NCBI RefSeq assembly: GCF_015207005.2
Contig: NZ_JADEXS020000001.1
Coordinates: 992,001 to 1,056,000 of the forward strand
Length of the DNA: 64,000 bases
Direction: 5' to 3'
From: Desmonostoc muscorum LEGE 12446
GTDB lineage: Bacteria > Cyanobacteriota > Cyanobacteriia > Cyanobacteriales > Nostocaceae
Shown here: piece after piece, positions 46,937-55,697 of the stretch
How the letters are laid out: every line of letters starts with the position of its first letter
Position numbering within the stretch: the stretch's first letter is position 1
The notes under the pieces: model-generated
Told to the model about the DNA's origin: nothing
Database searches by the model: none
The model's input: only the letters and a program-made list of their open reading frames with translations
Program-made: the position numbers and the translations under genes

Positions 46937-48073
46937 TTAGGCAACTCGACGACCTTGAGAGATAGTTGAAGTCAAGCGTGGGACTACACCATCGTTATGA
47001 ATAGTGATAAAATCAGCTCGTTTACCCAGTTCAAGACTACCGCGATCGCCAAATAGATGAATAGCTTTCGCTGGATTACTGGTGAATACTCGCATAGCTT
47101 CATAAATCGGCTTACCAGTTTTGTCAGCCACGAGAAAGATGGCTTGCAGCAGGCTTTGGGGAACGTAGTCAGAAGAAATAACATCCACTAAATTTTGCAA
47201 AACCAATTCCATCGCCGAAACATTACCAGAGTGAGAACCGCCCAAAACTAAATTAGGCGCACCCATCAAAACTTGCAGTCCCAAGCTGTGGGCTGTTTTT
47301 GCCGCTTCTAAGGTAGTAGGAAACTCGGCTAAGACTACCCCATCTTGTACTGCTTCCTGGACATGTTCCACTGTTGCATCATCATGACTGGCTAGGGAAA
47401 TACCTTTGGTTTTGGTCATTTCCACCAAAGCTTTACGGTTTTTTTGTGCATATATTTGTTGTTGTTGCTGACGAATGACGATGAAATCATCAATTTCCTG
47501 TGGTGTCGCCCCGTGTTTACCGATGTAATATTGTTTAAACTTGTCTAAACGGATAAACTGCCGCTGCCCAGGGGTATGATCCATCAGAGAAATCATCGAT
47601 AACAGCGGATTGTCTGCGTATTCTGCGGTAATTTCATAAACCTTGTCGTATGCGAGTTCACAACGTAGGTGAATTCGGTGTTCCACACAGAAGCGTCCGG
47701 CTTTTTGCCCGCGAGAGATAACATCAATCATTGGGGCAAAGTTAGTTAAACGTGGAGAACCAACAGCTATATCCCCAATGGCGATCGCATCACATACAGT
47801 TGTCACCCCAGCACTAGCTAAATCTCGATCGTGATAAACTGCTGCTGCTTCCAAAGGCCAGCGAATTCCTGGGCGGGGAGACACACAGCGTTCCAAGTTG
47901 TCGGTGTGCAGTTCAATCAACCCAGGCATGAGATAATCTCCTTGACCATTCAACCCATGAGTCACAACTTCCGGCTGAATGTCAGCAATCAATCCATCTC
48001 GCACTACAAGCGTACCCAGCACTTCCTCATGGGGAAGTTGGAGGCGATAATTTGTGTATACTTGCTCATTCAT
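46937..48073 (-). CDS. phnM: ribosylphosphonate triphosphate pyrophosphohydrolase PhnM
   Basis: A 378-residue amidohydrolase of the C-P lyase pathway. It removes pyrophosphate from alpha-D-ribose 1-methylphosphonate 5-triphosphate. Metal-site motifs are PGLIELHTDNLERCVSPRPG (near residue 50), HRIHLRCE, DHTPGQRQF, LASHDDATVEH and GGSHSGNVSA, and they match canonical PhnM, whose length is the same. The start at 48073 (MNEQVY) excludes 16 upstream codons made of AAATCCA repeats. It is the last gene of the operon. A second, divergent PhnM-family gene lies upstream at 51411. Confidence 0.93.
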   Translation of the reverse strand: MNEQVYTNYRLQLPHEEVLGTLVVRDGLIADIQPEVVTHGLNGQGDYLMPGLIELHTDNLERCVSPRPGIRWPLEAAAVYHDRDLASAGVTTVCDAIAIGDIAVGSPRLTNFAPMIDVISRGQKAGRFCVEHRIHLRCELAYDKVYEITAEYADNPLLSMISLMDHTPGQRQFIRLDKFKQYYIGKHGATPQEIDDFIVIRQQQQQIYAQKNRKALVEMTKTKGISLASHDDATVEHVQEAVQDGVVLAEFPTTLEAAKTAHSLGLQVLMGAPNLVLGGSHSGNVSAMELVLQNLVDVISSDYVPQSLLQAIFLVADKTGKPIYEAMRVFTSNPAKAIHLFGDRGSLELGKRADFITIHNDGVVPRLTSTISQGRRVA

Positions 48074-48342
48074 AGCAATTTTGGATTTTAGATTTTGGAT
48101 TTTGGATTGGGAATAGGGCATTGGGTTCTCACCGAAGAAGCGGAGGGGCAGGGGGCTCTTAGCTGGGGGAGCAAGCCCTGCCCTGGAGCCGTGGAGCGGA
48201 GCGGAACATGGGTATGAAGCCCCGCCCTTCTAGGGCGCTCTTACGCAAACCGAGAGTACAAGCTCCGTCTCAGTTTTCCCCCTTGCTCCCTGCCCCCTGC
48301 TCCCCTGCCTCTTTTGACACGGTAAGCCCAAGCTACGATTAT

Positions 48343-49098
48343 TCAGAATTCGGAATTTGCAAGTCCCTTATCCTTGTCAAAATTTAATTGGCGGTTACAG
48401 AGTTGCATTTGCACTTCTTGATCGTGAAAAATTCCAACTAAAGCACAGCCGGCTGCTTTGTGTTCTGCGAGAAGTTCCATTACTACTTGGCGATTGGTAG
48501 TATCGAGGGCTGATGTAGGTTCATCCAGTAGCAAAATCGGATAGTTAACACAGAGGGCACGGGCGATATTCACCCGTTGCTTTTCGCCTCCAGAAAAGGT
48601 GGTGGGAGACAGTTTCCATAAACGTTCTGGCAGGTTGAGACGATGAAATAATTCTTTTACTTTGTCAAAAGCAACTTCTGTTTTCACCCCTAATTCCAAC
48701 AGCGGTTCTGCGGCAACTTCTAGGGCGGGAACTCTGGGAATCACTCGTAAAAACTGGCTGACATATCCTATAGTTTGTTGACGGACTGCTAAAAGTTCAT
48801 GGGGGAGAAGTTGACACAAATCAACCCAATTTCCACCATGCTTTACCCAAATTGAACCGCTATCAGCGCGATAGTTGCCATATAAACAGCGCATCAAAGT
48901 AGACTTACCGGAACCAGAAGACCCAGACAAAGCTACACATTCCCCAGTATTTACACTCAGGGATAATCCTTCTAAAACTGATAAGCGAACACTTCCCTGC
49001 TGATGCAAAGTAAAACCTTTTCGCAAATGTTCAACTTGCAGCACGGTGTTGGGGGAAATGTTAGCGGGTGGATGATGATTAACAGTTAGTGATTGCAT
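48343..49098 (-). CDS. phnL: C-P lyase accessory ATPase PhnL
   Basis: A protein of about 251 residues with an ABC ATPase fold and no membrane domain. Walker A is GSSGSGKSTLMRCL, signature TFSGGEKQRVNIARAL, Walker B YPILLLDEPTSALDT. PhnL works with PhnGHI in forming the ribose-phosphonate bond and is part of the C-P lyase assembly, not a transporter. The start at 49098 (MQSLTVN) excludes GGGACAC repeats. It lies between phnK and phnM, as in other C-P lyase operons. Confidence 0.93.
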   Translation of the reverse strand: MQSLTVNHHPPANISPNTVLQVEHLRKGFTLHQQGSVRLSVLEGLSLSVNTGECVALSGSSGSGKSTLMRCLYGNYRADSGSIWVKHGGNWVDLCQLLPHELLAVRQQTIGYVSQFLRVIPRVPALEVAAEPLLELGVKTEVAFDKVKELFHRLNLPERLWKLSPTTFSGGEKQRVNIARALCVNYPILLLDEPTSALDTTNRQVVMELLAEHKAAGCALVGIFHDQEVQMQLCNRQLNFDKDKGLANSEF

Positions 49099-49240
49099 AG
49101 CTCCTGCGGATTGGGGACTGGAGACACGGGGACATAGGGACACGGGCAATTGATCGCAAACACTCCTCTTTCCGCATCCTACCCAGGCTATATCTGACTT
49201 TCTTAATTACGAATTACGAATTACGAATTACGAATTAGTA

Positions 49241-50011
49241 TTATGGCGTTAAGGCGGCGCTGACTAATAGTTGCGTGTAAGGATGCTGGGGATCGTCGAG
49301 TACTTGGTCAGTTAAACCTGACTCCACTACTTGGCCTTGTTGCATTACTAGCAAGCGATGGGCTAGCAGCCTGACAACGCCTATATCGTGTGTCACCACA
49401 ATGACGCTGAGGTGAAAATTCCGGACTAGCGATCGCAATAAATCTAATAACCGCGCTTGCACTGATACATCAAGTCCTCCAGTGGGTTCATCCATTAATA
49501 TCAGCCGGGGGCGTGTCACTAATACACGAGCTAGTTGTAATCTTTGCTGCATCCCTCCAGAAAAAGTTACTGGCAAATCATCCATCCGCGCGGGATCAAT
49601 TTCCACTTGTCGCAACCAGTGAGCAGCTTCATCCCGAATATTGCCGTAGTGTCGCACCCCAACATCTAGAAGCCTTTCACCAATATTCGCCCCTGCACTA
49701 ACTTTCATACGCAAACCATCACGGGGATTTTGCTGGACAAAGCCCCACTCAGTCCGCATTAATCGGCGGCGTTGAGATTCAGGAATTTGGGTAATCTCTA
49801 AGTCTTCTTGGCTACGATTTGTATAAGTAACATTACCTTGGTCAATGGGGAAGTGATTGGCGATCGCACCGAGCAAACTAGACTTACCCGATCCCGATTC
49901 GCCGACGATACCCAGAACTTGACCAGGATATAAGTCAAAGGAAATGCGATCGCACGCCTTAATTGCACCGTAAGATTTACTCAATTGGTGAACTTGTAAA
50001 AGAGGTTTCAT
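49241..50011 (-). CDS. phnK: C-P lyase complex ATPase PhnK
   Basis: A 256-residue ABC ATPase that binds the PhnGHIJ core. Walker A is GESGSGKSSLLGAI, signature TFSGGMQQRLQLARVL, Walker B RLILMDEPTGGLDVS, and the H-loop is in VIVVTHDIGVVR. The insertion YTNRSQEDLEITQIPESQRR between Walker A and the Q-loop is typical of PhnK and oligopeptide-type ATPases. Cotranscription with phnJ is interrupted by a 330-bp stretch holding a minisatellite. Confidence 0.93.
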   Translation of the reverse strand: MKPLLQVHQLSKSYGAIKACDRISFDLYPGQVLGIVGESGSGKSSLLGAIANHFPIDQGNVTYTNRSQEDLEITQIPESQRRRLMRTEWGFVQQNPRDGLRMKVSAGANIGERLLDVGVRHYGNIRDEAAHWLRQVEIDPARMDDLPVTFSGGMQQRLQLARVLVTRPRLILMDEPTGGLDVSVQARLLDLLRSLVRNFHLSVIVVTHDIGVVRLLAHRLLVMQQGQVVESGLTDQVLDDPQHPYTQLLVSAALTP

Positions 50012-50058
50012 AATTTAGGGAATTGGGCATTGGGCATTGGGCATGGGGAATAGAAAAT

Positions 50059-50279
50059 GAGTCTTTGATACTCGACGATGAGTCTTTGATACTCGCCGAC
50101 GAGTCTTTGATACTCGTGAATGAGTCTTTGATACTCGCCGACGACTCTTTGATACTCGTGAATGAGTCTTTGATACTCGCCGACGAGTCTTTAATACTCG
50201 TGAATGAGTCTTTGATACTCGCCGACGAGTCTTTGATGCTCGTGAATGAGTCTTTGATACTCGCCGACGAGTCTTTGAA
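50059..50279. repeat. 21-bp minisatellite between phnK and phnJ
   Basis: About ten units of GAGTCTTTGATACTCG plus five bases. The five-base tails alternate between CCGAC and TGAAT types, giving a 42-bp higher-order period. Each unit holds an imperfect palindrome (GAGT...ACTC). The fixed unit length and absence of unique spacers exclude CRISPR. Confidence 0.88.
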
Positions 50280-50341
50280 CTTCACTTGTCTGCTCCTCAT
50301 CCCCCTCATCCCCCTCATCTCCCTCATCTCCCTCATCCCCC

Positions 50342-51367
50342 TCATCCCCCTTCCCTCCCACGACAGTAGTCTGTATCCGAGCAAATCCACATCCTGCCAC
50401 CTTGGTCATCAATTACTACTTCATCTAAATAACTTTTCGTAGAACCACATAGTTCACAAGCTTTATCCCAACGTTCGACGGTGAAGGGATGATCTTCAAA
50501 GTCGAGGCTTTTGACTTTGGTATAAGGCGGAATTGCATATATCCGCTTTTCTCTTCCAGCGCCAAATAACTGGAGTGCAGGATTCATCTGCATTTTGGGA
50601 TTATCGAAGCGGGGGATTGGGCTAGGACTCATCAAATAGCGGTCATGCACCATCACCGGGTAGTCGTAGGATGTGGCAATGTGTCCGTGTTTGGTGATAT
50701 CTTCGTAAAGCTTGACGTACATGGAGCCGTACTCTTCAAGGGCGTGCATTTTGCCAGTTTCAACAGATGAAGGTTCTAGCCAGCGCAAAGGTTCAGGAAT
50801 TGGTACTTGGTAAACCAAAATCTGTCCTTCCCGCAATGGTGTTTCGGGTATGCGGTGGCGTGTCTGGATTAGGGTTGCTGCTTGAGTTTGTTCTGTTGTT
50901 TGCACACCGCATACTTTTTTGAAGAAGCGGCGAATATTAACTGCGTTGGTTGTATCGTCTGCTCCTTGGTCAATAACTTTTAGCACATCGGTTTGACCAA
51001 TGACGGCAGCTGTTACCTGAATTCCGCCAGTTCCCCAACCATAAGACATGGGCATTTCTCTAGAAGAAAAGGGAATTTGATGTCCTGGAATAGCAACGGC
51101 TTTGAGTAGGGCGCGGCGAATTGAGCGCTTGGTTTGCTCATCTAGGTAGGCGAAGTTGAAGTTTGTTTCGGGGGATTGGGGATTGGGGACTGGGGATTGG
51201 GGACTGGGGACTGGGGACTGGGGACTGGGGACTGGGGATTGGGGACTGGGGACTGGGGACTGGGGACTGGGGATTGGGGATTGGGGACTGGGGACTGGGG
51301 ATTGGGGATTGGGGACTGGGGATTGGGGACTGGGGACTGGGGACTGGGGAAGAGGAATGTTTTCCAT
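50342..51367 (-). CDS. phnJ: C-P lyase radical-SAM subunit PhnJ
   Basis: PhnJ breaks the carbon-phosphorus bond using a 4Fe-4S cluster and S-adenosylmethionine. The substrate loop [20 protein letters not shown] contains the key glycine. The C-terminal cysteine set (CELCG ... WICSDTDYC) provides the cluster ligands and the thiyl cysteine. Family proteins have about 280 residues; this one has 341, because residues about 6-65 are a PQSPVPS/N heptad encoded by 180 bp of CCCCAGT-type heptamers between MENIPL and [12 protein letters not shown]. The TGA stop also lies in a GGGGATGA repeat. Translation may alternatively start after the array, but no ATG is there. Confidence 0.93.
   Translation of the reverse strand: MENIPLPQSPVPSPQSPVPNPQSPVPSPQSPIPSPQSPVPSPQSPVPSPQSPVPSPQSPVPNPQSPETNFNFAYLDEQTKRSIRRALLKAVAIPGHQIPFSSREMPMSYGWGTGGIQVTAAVIGQTDVLKVIDQGADDTTNAVNIRRFFKKVCGVQTTEQTQAATLIQTRHRIPETPLREGQILVYQVPIPEPLRWLEPSSVETGKMHALEEYGSMYVKLYEDITKHGHIATSYDYPVMVHDRYLMSPSPIPRFDNPKMQMNPALQLFGAGREKRIYAIPPYTKVKSLDFEDHPFTVERWDKACELCGSTKSYLDEVVIDDQGGRMWICSDTDYCRGREGG
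51171..51350. repeat. STRR array inside the 5' end of phnJ
   Basis: Roughly 25 tandem heptamers GGGGACT/GGGGATT. The length is a multiple of three and of seven-nucleotide units with no stop in the phnJ frame. It is the longest heptamer array in the window. Confidence 0.93.
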
Positions 51368-51410
51368 CGTCAATTTTTGCTGTTTATTGGCGAACGCAAA
51401 GAGGCAGTGA

Positions 51411-52598
51411 CTATTTAATTGGATATCTGGCGACTTCTTGTCCTGTGATGTAGACAGATGCGATCGCAGTAGGTAGAGAATTATTGGGAGATACCAGCAA
51501 GAAATCTGCATCCAACCCAGGGAGGATTTTTCCTTTGCGATCGCTAATTCCCGCTGCTGCTGCTGGACGACTAGAAACCAGTGTCCATGCTTGCTCAAAA
51601 CTCATCAAGCCTAATTCAGCTAGCTTAAAGGGTGCATGAAATAAGGAAGGATAATGGTAATCTGAGCAAAGGCAATCCAAAACATCATTTTCAGCTGCCT
51701 CTGCAACACTCATGTAGCCGACATGGGAACCGCCACGCACCAAGTTAGGCGCACCCATGAGGACTGCTGCACCGTAAGCGCGAGATTGGGCAGCTAAAGC
51801 AATACTCCCAGGAAATTCGGCGATCGCCACCTGACGGCGTTGACTTTCTGCCACCTTTTCTTCGGAATCATCATCATGGGAAGCTAGGGGAATACGGTAA
51901 GTATGGGCAAGTTGAACTAATTGTTCTACCTGTTCATATCCCTCATCTCGCTGTTCTTGTACTTGGATGATAAATTCTTTGATTTCTTCCTCAGACATAG
52001 ATATTCGTCGCCGTAAACCATTGAGATATCGGCTTAAGATTTGCTCATTTCCAGCAGGTGGTAAATGATCGTTAATCGACAAAAGTTGAACGCGACCAGA
52101 TATTAGCCAATCACATAACTCTTGATGCCCTTTGGTATTTGCTTCTTCGTGCCTAATATGAATTCGATGATTGCAATTTAAAACCTGCTTTCCTGTACCC
52201 AAAATAAATTCAATCAAAGCACGGGCTGAATCTCGGCTTCGCAAACCCGGTTCATAGGAGTCTGTAATTGAGCAGAAAAAAGTTGTGATTCCAGCAGATA
52301 AAAGATTCCGGTCATTTTCAGCGATCGCCATTGCTAAAGGAAAGTTAACTCCAGGACGAGGGCAAATCATCCTCTCAAAGGCATCACCATGCAAATCGAT
52401 GATCCCCGGCAACATCTGGAGTCCTTTAGCATTTACAAAATCAAACCCATTAGGACTTCCCTGATTAATACTAATAAACCGCCCATCTTCAATTAAAACT
52501 ATTGCATCTTTAATCCAACCTTCTGGAGCCAGTACATCTGCTCCTTGGATTGCAACTTTCCCTTTTATTAATGTTAGTGATTCTTGAATAGTCTGCAT
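51411..52598 (-). CDS. second PhnM-family amidohydrolase in the C-P lyase operon
   Basis: A protein of about 395 residues clearly related to PhnM ([76 protein letters not shown]) but distinct from the copy at 46937. The usual HTDN is HGDA, and the PGQRQF segment is replaced by PPAGNEQ. Metal ligands look intact, so it should be an active hydrolase. It sits between phnI and phnJ, inside the core operon. It could be the main diphosphatase, or hydrolyse another pathway intermediate. GGAGTAAG before ATG 52598 fixes the start; upstream codons come from a CTCTGCGCCTCTGCG repeat. Confidence 0.88.
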   Translation of the reverse strand: MQTIQESLTLIKGKVAIQGADVLAPEGWIKDAIVLIEDGRFISINQGSPNGFDFVNAKGLQMLPGIIDLHGDAFERMICPRPGVNFPLAMAIAENDRNLLSAGITTFFCSITDSYEPGLRSRDSARALIEFILGTGKQVLNCNHRIHIRHEEANTKGHQELCDWLISGRVQLLSINDHLPPAGNEQILSRYLNGLRRRISMSEEEIKEFIIQVQEQRDEGYEQVEQLVQLAHTYRIPLASHDDDSEEKVAESQRRQVAIAEFPGSIALAAQSRAYGAAVLMGAPNLVRGGSHVGYMSVAEAAENDVLDCLCSDYHYPSLFHAPFKLAELGLMSFEQAWTLVSSRPAAAAGISDRKGKILPGLDADFLLVSPNNSLPTAIASVYITGQEVARYPIK

Positions 52599-52727
52599 TA
52601 ATCTTACTCCATCATAGAATTTTGTATTCATCTCTCTATCCTCTCTGCGCCTCTGCGCCTCTGCGTGATAGAAATAATTTTCACCAACTACAAATTCCCC
52701 GCGAGTAAATAAGCGCCTTTTTTCCAT

Positions 52728-53894
52728 TTAGGCTTGATGATTTTCTGGAATTAACTCAGGCGATGATTGAGTATTTACCTGCTGTTTTCGCATCTTTCGC
52801 ACTAGATTTAACTCTGCTTGAAAATCAATGTAGTGAGGAAGTTTGAGATGTTGAACAAACCCCTGTGCTTCAACGTTGTCTGAGTGAGAAAGTACAAACT
52901 CAACGTTTTGGGCTGGGCCTTGGATTGTTTCACCCAATTCCTCAGATCGCATCGCCCTATCTACCAAAGCCATTGACATAGCTTTGCGTTCGTTATAACC
53001 AAAAGTCAGCCCATAGCCACGGGTGAACTGAGCAAGTAATTCCTTACTACCTTTAAATTGATTTACCATCTGCACTTCAGTAATAGTAATATCAGCGATC
53101 GCCACTTCAAACCCCAATTCCTCTGGGCAAATCACCACCTCCACTTCCCCCATGCGAATTTCTCCAGCAAAAGGATGATTTCTGCCATAACCTCGTTGAG
53201 TCGAGTATGCCAAAGATAGTAAAAAACCCTCATCCGCACGCGCCAAATTCTGGAGTCTGGCATCCCTTTTTGCCGGAAAACTTAGGGGTTGACGCGTCAA
53301 GTCAGAAGGTTGGGGGGATGAGGGGGATGAGGGGGATGAGGGAGAATAATTGTTTGCTTGCTCCTCCTGCTCCCTTATCTCCCCCATCTCCCCCTGCATC
53401 AATCCCTCCCGATCCAAAGTATCAATCACGCGGGGAACTGGTTCAGTAATTGCCTCTGCTTCTGCTGCTGCGGGAACTTCTCCCTCTGCCATCAGCTTAA
53501 AGTCCAGCAGGCGATGGATGTAGTCAAAGGTGGGGCCTAAACTCTGTCCTCCTGGAACATCCTTAAAAATGGAGGAAATCCGCCGTTGTATTTGCATTTT
53601 GCTGGTGTCTAGTGGCTGGCTATAGTACAAACGTGGCAGTGTTGTACGATACGCTCGTAACAAGAAAATCGCCTCGACTAAATCACCCCAGGATTGTTTA
53701 ATAGCAAGGGCTGCTAACTCTCGGTCATATAAGTTGCCTTCACACATCACCCGTTCTACAGCTAAAGTCAGCTGTTGTTCAATCTGATCTAGCGTCAGTT
53801 CAGGAATAGCAGGATCGCCCCGGCGTTTACTCCTAAGCAGCGTTTCTGCGTTCTCAATTGCCTGTTCACCACCTTTGACTGCAACATAGGGCAT
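52728..53894 (-). CDS. phnI: C-P lyase core subunit PhnI
   Basis: A 388-residue PhnI, the nucleosidase-like subunit that with PhnG, PhnH and PhnL replaces the adenine of ATP with phosphonate. The N-terminus MPYVAVKGGEQAIENAETLL and segments PRLYYSQPLDTSKMQIQRRISSIF and LLSLAYSTQRGYGRNHPF are diagnostic. Escherichia coli PhnI has 354 residues. The excess is residues about 165-195 (QGEMGEIREQEEQANNYSPS and following SPSS units), encoded by a heptamer array in frame. It is 15 bases after the GNAT gene. Confidence 0.95.
   Translation of the reverse strand: MPYVAVKGGEQAIENAETLLRSKRRGDPAIPELTLDQIEQQLTLAVERVMCEGNLYDRELAALAIKQSWGDLVEAIFLLRAYRTTLPRLYYSQPLDTSKMQIQRRISSIFKDVPGGQSLGPTFDYIHRLLDFKLMAEGEVPAAAEAEAITEPVPRVIDTLDREGLMQGEMGEIREQEEQANNYSPSSPSSPSSPQPSDLTRQPLSFPAKRDARLQNLARADEGFLLSLAYSTQRGYGRNHPFAGEIRMGEVEVVICPEELGFEVAIADITITEVQMVNQFKGSKELLAQFTRGYGLTFGYNERKAMSMALVDRAMRSEELGETIQGPAQNVEFVLSHSDNVEAQGFVQHLKLPHYIDFQAELNLVRKMRKQQVNTQSSPELIPENHQA
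53309..53399. repeat. in-frame STRR array inside phnI
   Basis: GGGGATGA units and the partly inverse CTCCCCC/TCTCCC units encode a serine/proline-rich loop and a glutamate-rich stretch without breaking the phnI frame. Confidence 0.85.
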
Positions 53895-53909
53895 GAATTT
53901 TCACCTTTC

Positions 53910-54374
53910 TCAATTGTTAATTTGGTAACTTGGCTGTACTACGCACTTAAAACTCCAGCCATGTTGCTCGAATCCCAGTGCTTGATAGAATTGGTGAGCG
54001 CGATGCCGTTTCAAATTTGAAGACAGCGTAACTTTATAACACCCCGCCTCGGCACTGAGTTTGAGTGCCGCTTTCATCATTTGTGTACCAATTCCCCGAC
54101 CCCGAGCTGTAGGAATCACAGTTACAGCATCTAAAACTGCAAATTTGTGATATTCCCGATGCATCATTGTGGGAAGATAAAGCAGGCTAAAAGTGCCAAC
54201 AGGTTCTTGATTCTGGAAGGCAAGATAAATGTGATAGTTTGGAACTTCTGCGATCGCATTCCAAATTTCTGCTGCACTATTCATCGACAAGGGTGACTCG
54301 CCATCCATCTGTGCATAAAGCTGAACCAGCAGCGGCAGATCGTCACCACTCGCAACGCGGATATCAAGACTCAT
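53910..54374 (-). CDS. GNAT acetyltransferase of the phosphonate operon (PhnO-like role)
   Basis: A protein of about 154 residues with a GNAT fold. The acetyl-CoA pyrophosphate loop is VIPTARGRGIGTQMMKAAL (near residue 85), followed by ALGFEQHGWSF. In C-P lyase operons such genes (phnO) acetylate aminoalkylphosphonates before or during degradation. This role is inferred from position; sequence alone does not give the substrate. The ATG at 54374 overlaps the end of phnH by 11 bases, so translation is coupled. The longer open frame to 54440 is inside phnH. Confidence 0.82.
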   Translation of the reverse strand: MSLDIRVASGDDLPLLVQLYAQMDGESPLSMNSAAEIWNAIAEVPNYHIYLAFQNQEPVGTFSLLYLPTMMHREYHKFAVLDAVTVIPTARGRGIGTQMMKAALKLSAEAGCYKVTLSSNLKRHRAHQFYQALGFEQHGWSFKCVVQPSYQINN

Positions 54375-55002
54375 AACAGACCTCAGGTTTTGCCGTGCGA
54401 GGTAGTCCCATAACTGCATTTTCTGTAAATAAAAATACATCTACACCCTGGGGATAAGCTTGGTGATTCTTCACCCAGAAATCCCAAAAATGGCGAGGGA
54501 CTTGAGGAGCAATTTCTTTGTGATGCAAAATTCCTGGCCCTGTCAGCATTACAGGTTGTCCTTTTTCCCAACTTTCCACTTGTACCAGTAGCGTTGTCGA
54601 AGCTTCGGGTTGTTCTGCTGTACCCCAGCTAAAATCAGACAATTCCGGCAATGCGGCCAAATCTCCAATCAGGGCAAAGTCAGCCTCCCCAGGTTGCTGG
54701 GTGAAGCGACAACCAGTGTGAAACAGCAACCAATCCCTGAAAAAGGAATGGGGAGTGGGGAGTGGAGAGTGGGGAGTGGCTGAAGAAGCAAAACTCGGTT
54801 GAAGCCACACCTGAACATCTAAATCCAGTAATGTCAAACAAGCTGCCGCACAGGCAAGCGTTAAACCTGAAGGCACAGTCATACTAGCAGTTATCGGGTA
54901 TGGTGTTCCCGGCCGCGCATTCGCATCAAGTAGCGATCGAAATGTCCGCTGGGCATCATGAACCGAATCTTCAAAACCTGGTAAATGGGTAACTTTTGTC
55001 AT
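54364..55002 (-). CDS. phnH: C-P lyase core subunit PhnH
   Basis: A 212-residue PhnH, a structural subunit of the PhnGHIJ core. Diagnostic segments are PGFEDSVHDAQRTFRSLLDA and TASMTVPSGLTLACAAACLTLLDLD at the N-terminus, and GPGI and QAYPQGVDVFLF further on. Residues about 73-86 (SSATPHSPLPTPHS) are encoded by GGGGAGT heptamers inserted in frame into a loop. The start codon is part of an AATGACA repeat (55000-55002), followed by MTKVTHLPGFED as expected for the family. Confidence 0.92.
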   Translation of the reverse strand: MTKVTHLPGFEDSVHDAQRTFRSLLDANARPGTPYPITASMTVPSGLTLACAAACLTLLDLDVQVWLQPSFASSATPHSPLPTPHSFFRDWLLFHTGCRFTQQPGEADFALIGDLAALPELSDFSWGTAEQPEASTTLLVQVESWEKGQPVMLTGPGILHHKEIAPQVPRHFWDFWVKNHQAYPQGVDVFLFTENAVMGLPRTAKPEVCYES

Positions 55003-55138
55003 TGGTCATTTGTCATTGGTCATTTGTTATGGGGCATGGAGAAGACAGAGGGGAAAGACTTACTGCAACTTCCCTTCTGCTCCCCCTGCCTCCCCTGCCT
55101 CCCCTGCCTCCCCTGCCTCCCCTGCTTCCTCACCCCCC

Positions 55139-55588
55139 TCACCCTTCCCCCCTCACCATCGTGAAAAAGTTAACCTTGGTGGCGGCAGTTTGGCGCTGTT
55201 TGAGTTCTTGTTGCTCTCGGCTTGTTGTTTGCAGGGGTTGAATTACCTCAGCTTGAATTCGATCGCACCATTGGGGGCTTTGCAATAAGGCATCACACAA
55301 GGCGGCTAGTTCTGCATGACGGTGCGATCGCCCTGCGACATATCCAAAACCGACAATCGTCTCATCTGATCGCCTCTCTAGTTGCACCACACAGCGAGTC
55401 ATGGTAATTTCTCCTAAGTTAAATGGCTCTCCTGTACCCCCAGCGCGTCCCCGAACCATTGCTAAACCAATCTCTGGAGAACGTAAAAAGCTATAGCCAG
55501 GTAATGTACCTAATTTATTCACCAGTTCCTCTAGCTGCTTGAGTTCAGCTTTAGCTAGTGTATTCATCCATGTTTGTCGCTGGGTCAT
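55139..55588 (-). CDS. phnG: C-P lyase core subunit PhnG
   Basis: A protein of about 149 residues beginning MTQRQTWMNTLAKAE. It shows the PhnG pattern: LRSPEIGLAMVRGRAGGTGEPFNLGEITMTRC, then GFGYVAGRSHRHAELAALCDALLQ. It is the first gene of the C-P lyase operon. The ATG at 55588 follows AAATCCA-type repeats that carry the open frame 40 codons further upstream. Overlapping palindromes about 110-170 bases upstream are likely PhnF sites. Confidence 0.92.
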   Translation of the reverse strand: MTQRQTWMNTLAKAELKQLEELVNKLGTLPGYSFLRSPEIGLAMVRGRAGGTGEPFNLGEITMTRCVVQLERRSDETIVGFGYVAGRSHRHAELAALCDALLQSPQWCDRIQAEVIQPLQTTSREQQELKQRQTAATKVNFFTMVRGEG

Positions 55589-55697
55589 ACCATTTTGGAT
55601 TTTGGATTTTAGATTTGGAATTGTCAAACACTTAGTGAATAAGCATTTTGGCAATCGTTCTGTAGCCTTTATTTTTTTTGTTAAACTATTCTTAATT

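Noticed and set aside
50059..50279. CRISPR-like regularly repeated block
   Set aside because: Units are contiguous 21-mers without unique spacers, and no cas gene is near.
49977..50390. 137-codon minus-strand ORF made of SASIKDSFTSIKDS repeats
   Set aside because: It is the readout of a 21-bp minisatellite, overlaps the ends of phnK and phnJ, and is open on the other strand as well.
51156..51453. Three plus-strand ORFs of [13 protein letters not shown] type
   Set aside because: Translation of the heptamer array antisense to phnJ.
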